This document shows, piece by piece, positions 8,827 to 16,855 of a stretch of 64,000 nt of DNA. The stretch is from DASYQD01 sp036005845. Its GTDB lineage: Bacteria; Acidobacteriota; Thermoanaerobaculia; Multivoradales; JAIOJS01. A program made the translations under genes and the position numbers. Under the pieces are notes generated by a model that did not search any database, was not told the DNA's origin, and worked only from the letters and a program-made list of their open reading frames with translations. How positions within the stretch are numbered: position 1 is the stretch's first letter; the number at the start of each line of letters is the position of its first letter. Where the stretch lies: NCBI GenBank assembly GCA_036005845.1, contig DASYQD010000150.1:5389-69388 (forward strand), written 5' to 3'.

Positions 8827-10137
8827 GTGAGCCAGAAAACGCCGGTACCCGGCGGCGACCTCGCGCAGCTCCTCGCGGCGCTGCGCGGCGCGCCCGACTC
8901 GTGGAGTCGCCTCAAGCTGGTGGCGAGCGGCGCCCGCACGCTGGCCAAGCTGACGCCGCAGCAGCGCGGGCAGCTCCTGCGGCAGCTCGGCCTGCAGGGG
9001 GCCGAGGAGCTGGCTGAAGCCGCGGCGGGCGGTGACGCGCAGACGGCGACCGCGATGCACAACGCGCTCAAGGCGCTGGAGGCGGACCCGCGGCGGCTGC
9101 AGCAGCTCTCGAGCGCGATCGCGGATCCGAATTCGCGGCGCGCGACGTTGGTGGGGCTCGGAGCGCACGTCATCGAGACGGTGACGGCGCCGCCGGCGGC
9201 TGCAGGCGGCAAGGCACCGGCGGCGAAGGTTGGCGCGGCGAAGGGCGCCGCGCCGCCACCGCCGGCGCCTGCCGTGTCGACGACGGTGCCGCAGAGGTCG
9301 GGCAGCGGCGCGGCGCAGCAGATGAAGCGCGACTTGGTGGAAGCCGCCGCGGCGCTGCTCACCGGCACGCAGCCATCCGCACCGCAGCCGTCGGCCCCGC
9401 CGGCGCAACCTGCGACGCCGCAGCAGCCGTCGACGCCGTCAACGCCGCCGCCGTCGTTGCCGCCGACGCCGCACCCGTCGCCCACGACTCCGCAGCCGCC
9501 CGCGCCCGCACCGCAGCCGCCGCAACCGAGCACTCCGGTGACGCCGCCCGCCTCACCGCCGACGACCCCGCAGCCGGTGCATCCGGTGACGCCGCCGGCG
9601 CCAATGGCGGTCCCGGCGCCGATGGCGACCGCGGCGGCGGAACCTGCGCCAACCTCGTTTTCATTCGCCGATACGCCGGCTTCGTCTCCAGGAACGGATG
9701 CGGTCACGGCGCCGCTCTTTGCGACGATGTTGCCGACTCCTGCGCTGACGGTCATCGACAGCGTGGCCCCACCTTCCCCGCACCACGCCGAGGCGCGCCC
9801 CGCCGCTCTCGGGACGCTGCGCGACCTTCGCCGCCGCCTCGCCGCCGGCGAAGCGCTCGCCGCCGACGAGATGACCACGCTCTTCGCGCAGGAGCTGCCG
9901 CAAGGCTGGGCGCGCCGCCGCGCGCTCTCCGCGCTCTTCGCCGAACGTCGCCCCGAAGCGCTCGACGACGCGCTCGCCCTCGTCGCGCAGGTCGGCTCGC
10001 CGGTCGATCGCCGCTGGGCGCTCTCCGACCTCGCCGCCAGCCGCCGGTGGGACGACGGCGACTGGGACCGCCTCGTCGCCGCCGCCTCTACCGTCGGCGA
10101 GCGCCGCCGCCTCGCCCTGCGCCGCCGCCGGGCGTAG
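8827..10137 (+). CDS. Hypothetical proline-rich linker protein
   Basis: A 436-residue protein starting at GTG 8827. The N-terminal 100 residues are predicted helical (LAQLLAALRGAPDSWSRLKLV, repeated Leu/Gln/Ala). Residues of about 170-280 are a low-complexity stretch of Pro-Ser-Thr-Gln-Ala, with dozens of TPxxP and PQP units, that must be disordered. The last 110 residues are again helical, with LRDLRRRLAAGEALAADEM and a repeat-like DDALALVAQV. I do not recognise a family. No signal peptide or membrane helix is visible, so it should be cytoplasmic, possibly an adaptor between flotillin and the kinase encoded next. The stop TAG is in the same frame as the downstream histidine kinase. Confidence 0.7.
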   Translation: MSQKTPVPGGDLAQLLAALRGAPDSWSRLKLVASGARTLAKLTPQQRGQLLRQLGLQGAEELAEAAAGGDAQTATAMHNALKALEADPRRLQQLSSAIADPNSRRATLVGLGAHVIETVTAPPAAAGGKAPAAKVGAAKGAAPPPPAPAVSTTVPQRSGSGAAQQMKRDLVEAAAALLTGTQPSAPQPSAPPAQPATPQQPSTPSTPPPSLPPTPHPSPTTPQPPAPAPQPPQPSTPVTPPASPPTTPQPVHPVTPPAPMAVPAPMATAAAEPAPTSFSFADTPASSPGTDAVTAPLFATMLPTPALTVIDSVAPPSPHHAEARPAALGTLRDLRRRLAAGEALAADEMTTLFAQELPQGWARRRALSALFAERRPEALDDALALVAQVGSPVDRRWALSDLAASRRWDDGDWDRLVAAASTVGERRRLALRRRRA

Positions 10138-10242
10138 ACTGCCGGCACGCCACAGCCCATCGACCTCACGCTCGGCGGCGTTGCGCCCGGCAAGCTCGCG
10201 CCGGCGCGAAGCCTGCGCAGCCGCATCCTCGTCGCCGTCGTC

Positions 10243-11733
10243 GTGCTCGTCGGCGTGGTGCTGCTCGCCCTCGTCACCACCTTCGTCCTCACCAGCTCCT
10301 ACGCGAGCCCGCGCGACGCTCTCGCCGCGCTCGGCAGCCGGCTGCTCTGGCCCACGCTCGCGTCGCTCCTCCTTGGCGCCGCCATCGCCTTTCTACTCTC
10401 GCGGCAGATCCTGCGCCCGCTATCGCAGCTCACCGAGGGCGCGGCGCACTTCGCCGAGGGGCGCCTCCAGCACCGCATCGACCTCGGCACCGGCGACGAG
10501 CTCGAGGTGCTGGCCCGCACCTTCAACCACATGGCCGCGCACTTGGATGCACTGATCGCCGCCCTTGCGGCAGGCAACCGTGCTCTCCAGCAGAGCAACG
10601 TCGAGCTGCGCGAGCTCGACCGCTTGAAGAGCGACCTCCTCGCCAACATCAGCCACGAGCTGCGCACGCCGTTGACCTCGGTGAAGGGCTACTGCGAGGC
10701 GCTGCACGAAGAGCTGCTCGGTCCCATCACCGAAGCGCAGCGCGAGGCGATCGAGGTCTCGCAGCGCAACGTCGGCCGCCTGCTGGCGATGATCGACGAG
10801 CTGCTCTCCTACTCGCGCTTCGAGTCGGGCGCCGTGAAGCTCGAGCGCCGGCCGCTAGACCTCGCCTCGGTGGCGCGGCAGGTGGTCGAGAGCGCCTTCG
10901 CCGCGCGCGGCCCGCAGGTCAACCTCCACCTCGACGTCGAAGCGAACCTGCCGCCGGTCGACGCCGACGGCGCGCGCATCGCGCAGGTGCTCGACAACCT
11001 GGTCACCAACGCGCTCAAGTTCACGCCCGGCAACGGCCGCGTCGAGGTGCGGCTCTGGCGCGACGGCGGCGAGGTGGTCGCCGAGGTCGCCGACACCGGC
11101 ATCGGCATCGCCCGCGAGGAGCAGCAGCGCATCTTCGACCGCTTCTACCAGGTGCAGTCGTCGAGCACCCGCAAGTACGGCGGCATCGGTCTCGGCCTCG
11201 CCATCGTGCGCCAGATCCTCGACGCGCACGGCGCGACGATCGCGCTGCAGAGCGAGCCGGGCAAGGGGTCGACGTTCCGCTTCCGGCTGCCGGTGGCGGC
11301 GCACCACGAAGCCGCGGCGGGCAGCGGGCCGCGCATCGTGGTGGTGGACGACGACGCGCCCTTCGCGCGCCGCCTCGCCGACCACCTCGAGACCGCCGGC
11401 TACTTGGTGCGCATCGCCGGCGGCGTCCAGGCGGCGGACCGCCTGGTGCGCGAGCTCGCGCCGCGGCTCGTGGTGCTCGATCGCCTGCTTCCCGACGGCG
11501 ACGGCTTCGACCTCATCGCGCGCTGGCGGCAGACGCTCGACCGCGACGCGCTGGCCATCCTCGTCGTCTCGGTGCGCCAGGAGGAGGCGCTGGCGCGGCG
11601 GCTTGGCGCCGACGGCTGCTTGGTCAAACCCATCGCGCCGGAGGCGGCGCTGGCGGAGATCGAGCGCGTGCTCGCCGCCATTGCGCCGGCGCCGGAGCAG
11701 GCGGTATCGTCGTCCATGGGTCCCACCGCATGA
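10243..11733 (+). CDS. Hybrid sensor histidine kinase with HAMP and receiver domains
   Basis: Two membrane helices flank a very short external loop, then HAMP, a HisKA domain with phospho-acceptor HELRTPL, a HATPase domain with N box (DNLVTNALKF), G1 (DTGIGI) and G2 (GIGLGL) motifs, and a C-terminal receiver domain (VVVDDD, phospho-Asp in VVLDRLL, Lys in VKPI). With almost no periplasmic part it probably senses the membrane or an intracellular partner, which fits the flotillin upstream. GTG 10243 is the first conventional start in frame, but it falls inside the first membrane helix; residues like LRSRILVAVV just upstream (from a CTG at 10213) look genuine. The stop overlaps the response regulator start as ATGA. 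Confidence 0.9.
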   Translation: MLVGVVLLALVTTFVLTSSYASPRDALAALGSRLLWPTLASLLLGAAIAFLLSRQILRPLSQLTEGAAHFAEGRLQHRIDLGTGDELEVLARTFNHMAAHLDALIAALAAGNRALQQSNVELRELDRLKSDLLANISHELRTPLTSVKGYCEALHEELLGPITEAQREAIEVSQRNVGRLLAMIDELLSYSRFESGAVKLERRPLDLASVARQVVESAFAARGPQVNLHLDVEANLPPVDADGARIAQVLDNLVTNALKFTPGNGRVEVRLWRDGGEVVAEVADTGIGIAREEQQRIFDRFYQVQSSSTRKYGGIGLGLAIVRQILDAHGATIALQSEPGKGSTFRFRLPVAAHHEAAAGSGPRIVVVDDDAPFARRLADHLETAGYLVRIAGGVQAADRLVRELAPRLVVLDRLLPDGDGFDLIARWRQTLDRDALAILVVSVRQEEALARRLGADGCLVKPIAPEAALAEIERVLAAIAPAPEQAVSSSMGPTA

Positions 11734-12128
11734 ACGGCTACAAGATCCTGGTCGTCGACGACGAGCCGGACGTGCTGCGCATGCTGCAAGTGGTGCTCGA
11801 GCGCGGCGGCCACCAAGTGCTCGCCGCGCCCAGCGGCCTCGAAGGGCTGGTCACCGCGCAGGGCGAGCGCCCGGACCTCATCCTCCTCGACGTCATGATG
11901 GAGGGGATGGACGGCTGGGAGGTGCTCAAGCTGCTCAAGCTCGATCCCGCCACGCACGACATCCCGGTGGTGATGGTGTCGGCGCGCACCGAGCCGCGCG
12001 ACAAGATCCGCGGCCTGCAGGAAGGCGCCGTCGACTACGTGGCGAAGCCGTTCTCCGTGCGCGAGCTGGTGCACACGATCGAAGCGATCCTCGAGCCGCC
12101 GCCGCCGGCGAGCGGCGCCGGGAGCTGA
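11730..12128 (+). CDS. Single-domain response regulator (CheY/DivK-like)
   Basis: A stand-alone receiver of 132 residues: acidic pocket in LVVDDEPD, phospho-acceptor Asp in LILLDVMM, Thr/Ser in MVSARTE, and Lys in VAKPFS. There is no output domain. It starts within the stop of the hybrid kinase gene (ATGA overlap), so it is very likely the phosphorelay partner of that kinase. The EAL gene follows two bases after its stop, suggesting that phosphorylation here controls cyclic-di-GMP breakdown. Confidence 0.92.
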   Translation: MNGYKILVVDDEPDVLRMLQVVLERGGHQVLAAPSGLEGLVTAQGERPDLILLDVMMEGMDGWEVLKLLKLDPATHDIPVVMVSARTEPRDKIRGLQEGAVDYVAKPFSVRELVHTIEAILEPPPPASGAGS

Positions 12129-12130
12129 GC

Positions 12131-13438
12131 GTGGACGACAAGACCCACGAGCTCTTGCAGATGCGCGCCGAGTGGCTGAAGGTGCACGGCTATCTGCATG
12201 ACCCCAACACGCACTTGCCGGCGGTGCCGGCGGTGCTCGAAGACGTGCGCCGTCGCATCGAGAAGGGCGAGCGCGTCGGCGTCATCCACGTCGACGTCTC
12301 GGGCGAGGAGTACCTCGAAGAGGTCTACGGCTGGGCCACTTACGATGGCCTGCTGCAGCAGGTGGCGCAGGCGCTCGCCGACTTCAAGGGGCCGCTGCTC
12401 GCTGCCGAGGACGTGGTCGCGCTCGCCGGCGTGCGCAGCGACCAGTTCCTCGTCTTCGTCGGCCTCGACAGCCGCCGCGGCGCGCGCGAGCTGGCGCAGC
12501 TGCGCGAGCGGGTGGTGAACGAGCTCGGCCGCCGCATCAAGATCCAGGTGGGCAGCGAAGGCCCGCGCGGCCTCGGCCTCCACGCCGCGAGCAGCGTCCT
12601 CAAGTACGACCCCACGGTGCGCATCGAGCGCTCGATCTACAAGGTGCTCGACGCCATCCGCATCGAATGCCACCGCGACCGCGAGCAGAGCCTCGGCATC
12701 CGCCGCCGCGAGCTGAGCCGCATCCTGCAGTCGCGCGACATCCTCATCCGCTACCAGCCCATCGTGCGGCTGGGCGACGGCTCGGTCTTCGGCTACGAGG
12801 CGCTGTCGTGCGGGCCCGACGGCGACGTCTTTCAGAACCCGGAGATGCTCTTCTCCTTCGCCGAAAAGACCGACCAGATCGTCGACTTGGAGCGGCTCTG
12901 CCGGCTGGAGTCGGTGCGCGGCTCCGTACGGCTGCCGCGCGGGCCCAAGCTGTTCCTCAACTGCTCGGCGCACGGCATCGGCGACGTCGAGGGCCTGTCG
13001 ATGCAGCTCGTGGCGCACGCCGAGGCGGCAGGGCTGACACCGTCGGACGTCGTGCTCGAGATCACCGAGCGCGTGGCGGTTACGGCGTGGAATGACTTCC
13101 GCAAGCGCATCGACGACCTGCGCGACATGGGCTTCGGCGTCGCCATCGACGACATGGGGGCGGGCTACTCGTCGCTACATTCGGTAGCGGAGGTGCAGCC
13201 GGACTTTCTCAAGTTCGACATCGCCCTGGTCCGCGACATCCATTTGTCGCCGATCAAGCGCGGGTTGCTGGAGAGCCTGGTGTTGCTGGCGGAGAGGATC
13301 GAGGCGCAGGTGATCGCCGAAGGAGTGGAGAAGGAAGAAGAGTTCGAGACCCTGCGGGAGATGAAGGTGCCGTTCGGGCAGGGGTTCCTGTTCTCACCAC
13401 CGACTACGTTGGCATTTCACGTGCCGGACAGCCCGTAG
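12131..13438 (+). CDS. EAL-domain cyclic-di-GMP phosphodiesterase with degenerate N-terminal GGDEF-like domain
   Basis: 435 residues starting at GTG 12131. The first 190 residues resemble a GGDEF fold (DPNTHLPAVPAVLEDV, then a diguanylate-cyclase-like layout) but the GGDEF active-site sequence is absent (RSDQFLVFVG in its place), so this part is likely regulatory. The EAL domain has the residues expected for activity: the YEAL variant GYEALS, Asn in LFLNCS, Glu in VLEITER, the DDMGAG metal site, Lys in FLKFD, Glu in AEGVE, and Gln in GQGFLF. It should hydrolyse c-di-GMP to pGpG. It is the last gene of the flotillin-to-EAL run and is followed by about 700 non-coding bases. Confidence 0.9.
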   Translation: MDDKTHELLQMRAEWLKVHGYLHDPNTHLPAVPAVLEDVRRRIEKGERVGVIHVDVSGEEYLEEVYGWATYDGLLQQVAQALADFKGPLLAAEDVVALAGVRSDQFLVFVGLDSRRGARELAQLRERVVNELGRRIKIQVGSEGPRGLGLHAASSVLKYDPTVRIERSIYKVLDAIRIECHRDREQSLGIRRRELSRILQSRDILIRYQPIVRLGDGSVFGYEALSCGPDGDVFQNPEMLFSFAEKTDQIVDLERLCRLESVRGSVRLPRGPKLFLNCSAHGIGDVEGLSMQLVAHAEAAGLTPSDVVLEITERVAVTAWNDFRKRIDDLRDMGFGVAIDDMGAGYSSLHSVAEVQPDFLKFDIALVRDIHLSPIKRGLLESLVLLAERIEAQVIAEGVEKEEEFETLREMKVPFGQGFLFSPPTTLAFHVPDSP

Positions 13439-13570
13439 GTCTGGATCAAGGGCGGGCGACGGCTGCGGGGATCGACTCGGTCGCTGCTGCAGGGATCGCT
13501 GGGTTCGCGCGGAAGTGCCCGTATCGGGCGGTTCTCAGAGCACCCGTGGTCTGCATGCGGTGGTGACGAT

Positions 13571-13933
13571 CCGGCCGGCGGCTGCTGGCGTGGCCGGAGG
13601 GCGCCGCCCAGGGGCACGGCTCGCTTCCTGGGACCTGCGGGCGGGAGCGCTCGCCTCGCCCGGAAGGCGCGCAGCAAACCCGCTGTCACCTGGCGCCCGA
13701 GCTAGGCGCCTTCCGGGAGGCCCCTGGGCGACGCCCTTCGACCCCGCTGGGCACCCGCCTCCTTGGGTGGTCACGGAGCGACCTGTCGACAAGCTCGGTC
13801 GTCGCCGCATTGAATGAGACGCTGTGCCTCGCGCTCACTTCTCGTCGCGGGACAAGCGTCGTCGTGCCGCTCGGGCGCCGGAATGCGCACCGTCACTCTT
13901 CCCGTCACAACTCGCGGCCCACCCGTGGTCGCC
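13571..13933 (+). repeat. Left copy of a ~365-bp inverted repeat flanking the island
   Basis: This non-coding block matches the reverse complement of 16856-17222 over its whole length with scattered differences. Blocks that agree include GGGCACGGCTCGCTTCCTG, CGGGCGGGAGCGCTCGCC, CCGGGAGGCCCCTGGGCG, GTCGTGCCGCTCGG and CCCGTCACAACTCGCGGCCC. Inside it, 13592-13614 and 13721-13743 form the arms of an imperfect palindrome of about 150 bases. The surrounding stretch 13439-14135 has no gene that I can support; 13439-13570 and 13934-14135 show nothing recognisable except an AT-richer spacer before 14136. Confidence 0.85.
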
Positions 13934-14135
13934 AATCCGTCTGAGCAACTCGATGCGGCGATACGTATCCAGCTATAGTTGTCCACGATTGAGGTGGTGA
14001 GGCGCGCCCGGATCGTTCGCGGTGGTTTTTGGGAGCGACCAACGCAGACTGGGAAGGCACAGCTCGACTGGGCCCGGACTTGTCAGACTCTTTACAGCCC
14101 CAAAACTTCTAGCTAGGCGACCCGGCAAAGCAGCC

Positions 14136-15080
14136 ATGGCTCTCGACCGCGCAGACCTCGTCAAGCGTGCCGAGAATGCCAAGCGCGAAACTAGGTACGT
14201 CGACTTCAAGGAGGTCTTCGAGCCGAGCGCTCCGGGCGATTGGTGCGAGATCATCAAGGACGTAGTCGCCATGGCCAACTCTGGGGGCGGCGTCATCGTC
14301 TTCGGTGTTGCCAACAACGGCACGCCTGTTCCCTACGATCGCACACTTTTCCTTAGTCTCGACCCCGCACAGATCACAGACAAAGTAGGCAAGTACACCG
14401 GCTACGCGTTCACGGAGTTCGAGGCGATCGAGCTTGTCCGCGGCCCAAGCACCGTCGGTGCTCTCCTCGTGACATCTACTCCCTTTCCTCTGGTCTTTAC
14501 TGAGCCCGGTACCTACGCCGTCGCAGGTAACAAGCAGAAGACAGCATTCGCTCGCGGGTCCATCTACTTTAGACATGGCGCCCAAAGTACCCCAGCCAAT
14601 AGCACGGACCTTCGAGATGCCATCGAACGCGTACTCTCCGAGCTCCGAAACCAGTGGCTCGCCGGCATGCGAAAGGTTGTTGAGGCTCCGCGAGGCGCAA
14701 GAATCAGCGTCAGTGCGCCAGACGTGATCGCTTCGACCGCTGTAACCGCCACCGCGATCCGGATAACTGACGATCCCAACGCGCCGGCCTACAAGGTCGA
14801 GAATCCGGACGACACTCATCCGTTCCGCCAGAAGGAGCTTCTTGAGTATTTCAATGCCCGAGTGCCTCCGAACTCGAGAATTAATTCACACGATGCGCTG
14901 GTCGTTCGGCGGGTCTATGGAATCGACGCCAGGCCTGAGCTCGTATACCATCCGCACTTCGGTTCTCCACAGTACAGCAAGGCTTTTGGTGACTGGCTGA
15001 TCGAGCAGCATAGCCTAGATCCTCTATTCTTCCGGAACGCTAGGATCCGCCACAAGCGCGGCGAAACGCAGCAATCGTGA
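14136..15080 (+). CDS. AlbA/Schlafen-like ATP-binding-type protein
   Basis: 314 residues. Residues of about 15-150 match the AlbA_2 (Schlafen AlbA-like) domain: the YVDFKEVF strand, the MANSGGGVIVFGV core typical of this family, and later GSIYFRHG. The C-terminal half has a conserved-looking block (HPFRQKELLEYFNARV, then INSHDALVVRRVYGID) resembling a winged-helix or nucleic-acid-binding module. AlbA_2 proteins occur as regulators and in several anti-phage systems; here the direct role is unknown. ATG 14136 is chosen because the family core follows closely; an upstream in-frame ATG at 14022 would add a tail lacking similarity to anything. It is the first gene of the island, 156 bases ahead of the DUF3800 gene. 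Confidence 0.8.
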   Translation: MALDRADLVKRAENAKRETRYVDFKEVFEPSAPGDWCEIIKDVVAMANSGGGVIVFGVANNGTPVPYDRTLFLSLDPAQITDKVGKYTGYAFTEFEAIELVRGPSTVGALLVTSTPFPLVFTEPGTYAVAGNKQKTAFARGSIYFRHGAQSTPANSTDLRDAIERVLSELRNQWLAGMRKVVEAPRGARISVSAPDVIASTAVTATAIRITDDPNAPAYKVENPDDTHPFRQKELLEYFNARVPPNSRINSHDALVVRRVYGIDARPELVYHPHFGSPQYSKAFGDWLIEQHSLDPLFFRNARIRHKRGETQQS

Positions 15081-15236
15081 TCGTCGCCAAGCTCTTCGCG
15101 CCGCGGGCGCTGAACTCAAGTATCGGTAAGGACATGCTTGATTTACCCTGCACCTTGGGTCAGGATGCCGTGTGGCTCCCGGTCCGGCTCACCTTCCTTT
15201 CTGGATTGGCAGCACGTTCGGCGGAAGCATCTAACT

Positions 15237-16121
15237 ATGCCCCTTCAGGCGTTCATTGACGAGAGCGGTGGAAAGGGCCAGGGCCGCACCTTCATGATGG
15301 CCGGTTGGATTGCGGCCGCCGAAAAGTGGGCGCAGTTCTCAGATGAATGGGGTGCGTGTCTCAGGTCATCGCCGCAGATTCGTTACTTCAAGATGCGCGA
15401 GGCGGCCGCGCTGAGCGGTGAGTTCTGGGGCTTGTCTGAGCCGTCGCGAGATTCAAAGCTACGGCAACTGGCACGCATCGTCGCAAGGCATGCGTTAACG
15501 GCGATCTCCTGTGCAATGGACATTGATGCGCTACCCGACACCTTCGCGCGGTTTGGGGCGCCGTATTCCGATCCCTATTTCTGGCCGTTTCAGATCACCA
15601 TCAAGGCCATCTGTGAGGATCTTGCAGAGAGGGGAATCCAAGAGCCGGTCGAGATCATCTTTGATGAGCAGTGCATTTCGGGCCCGAAGGCCAAGCTGTG
15701 GTATCCGCTGATAAGAGCCGCGGCATTGCACGACGACCCCGATGACCCAGCGGCGGCCATCATGCCTGTGGAGCCGCTATTCCGAAGCGACCAGGATGCT
15801 CCACCTCTTCAGGCGGCCGACATGCTCGCATGGCTCCTACGGCGATCGTCCGCGAACAACTGGCCAGCCATTGAACATGTAGAGAGGACTGGGCGCGAGC
15901 CGGCCACGCATCCTCCGGAGCCTGGGGACTTCGCCTGGCTGGCGTCCGAAGATCTACTGGCAGCAGTTGAATTCTCTTCCCATGTCCAATTCCTGACGCG
16001 AGAGCGAATGGAGAGAATCGCCGCCGACGCAGACCGCCGATACCGCGACGATCCGACCGGAGCTGCGATACCTGGAGGGCTTAGGCGCCTATTTCTTGAG
16101 ATCTATCGCAAGAGGCGATGA
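15237..16121 (+). CDS. DUF3800 domain protein
   Basis: 294 residues starting MPLQAFIDESGG at ATG 15237. The N-terminal Asp-Glu-Ser-Gly motif (FIDESG), the internal Asp/Glu-containing EIIFDEQ, and the C-terminal QAADMLAWLLRR are the three hallmarks of DUF3800, a family thought to have an RNase-H-like or exonuclease-type fold and often found on mobile elements and in defence loci. No signal peptide or membrane helix. AT-rich codon use matches the AlbA gene upstream. Catalysis is inferred only from the retained acidic residues. Confidence 0.88.
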   Translation: MPLQAFIDESGGKGQGRTFMMAGWIAAAEKWAQFSDEWGACLRSSPQIRYFKMREAAALSGEFWGLSEPSRDSKLRQLARIVARHALTAISCAMDIDALPDTFARFGAPYSDPYFWPFQITIKAICEDLAERGIQEPVEIIFDEQCISGPKAKLWYPLIRAAALHDDPDDPAAAIMPVEPLFRSDQDAPPLQAADMLAWLLRRSSANNWPAIEHVERTGREPATHPPEPGDFAWLASEDLLAAVEFSSHVQFLTRERMERIAADADRRYRDDPTGAAIPGGLRRLFLEIYRKRR

Positions 16122-16140
16122 CTGTCCGGCGGGAGAGTTA

Positions 16141-16191
16141 GGTCACTAGCTCGGCGCGACCGTTGGCCGCGCGCTGAAAGAGCGCGTGACC
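16141..16191. other. Stem-loop between the DUF3800 gene and the third island gene
   Basis: GGTCA at 16141 can pair with TGACC at 16187-16191, and CGCGCT pairs with AGCGCG around a GAAAG loop at about 16170-16186. There is no T run after it, so it is not a clear Rho-independent terminator. It could be a transcript-processing or regulatory structure, or chance in a GC-rich patch. Confidence 0.35.
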
Positions 16192-16329
16192 AGCTGGCAC
16201 TTAATTCGCGTGCGCGTCAAACAAGGTAGTGAATTCCAACCGGGACATCCACGCCGCAAACGAGATCTGGGAGTTGTTTCAGGCAGCCGCTGCTCAACCG
16301 GACTTTCGTTCTACAAGCAGACACCACTA

Positions 16330-16842
16330 GTGGAACCCCGCAACACTGCCCGATTGCTCGTGCACTTGCATCATCGGCACCTGACAGCGGAGACCGCTGC
16401 GCAGTGGGCAACTGACGCGTTGGTGGACGACTTCGATTCGCCAGCGCTGCGGCGCCTTGCCGGGGTGGACTCGCGATTCACGACCTGCTACGAAATCGAG
16501 CCTGATGTGTCCCGAGCTCTCGAGGAGCTCGGGATTGCTCGTCCGCAGCCTGATGAAATCTTGCAGCGCTACGAAAGAGAGACCGCGGCGGCCATCCTCG
16601 ACAGGCGCCTTTCTCCGCTCGCTGGCCTCTCGGACCTCTTTCACAACGTGGTCGTGGCCAGCGACTACGACTGGCGCTTCATTCCTTGGTATTACCTCGA
16701 CGATGGGCTGGACCCCTACGACTTGCGGGACTACACGCCCGTCCCGAAACCAGCCCTGATTCCTTCGATCCTGCGGTATGCCAAAGAAGTTTGCGAGAGT
16801 AGCCCTGATGTGACTCCTTTGGCCCTGAGCTTCAGTGTTTGA
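16330..16842 (+). CDS. Hypothetical protein, third island gene
   Basis: About 170 residues from GTG 16330. The sequence is acidic and helical, with ETAAQWATDALVDDFDSPALRRLAG followed by a segment ERETAAAILDRRLSPLAGL and many aromatic residues (DYDWRFIPWYYLDD). This pattern resembles small immunity-like or accessory proteins of unknown function that I have seen annotated only as hypothetical. The open frame extends upstream to GTG 16186, but those 48 residues look non-biological. In another frame, 16228-16330 encodes 33 plausible residues (NRDIHAANEIWELFQ) ending in a TAG that overlaps this GTG, so either a small coupled ORF or a frameshift sits here. The gene stops 13 bases before the right-hand repeat. 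Confidence 0.6.
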   Translation: MEPRNTARLLVHLHHRHLTAETAAQWATDALVDDFDSPALRRLAGVDSRFTTCYEIEPDVSRALEELGIARPQPDEILQRYERETAAAILDRRLSPLAGLSDLFHNVVVASDYDWRFIPWYYLDDGLDPYDLRDYTPVPKPALIPSILRYAKEVCESSPDVTPLALSFSV

Positions 16843-16855
16843 AGGCGTTGTCTCC

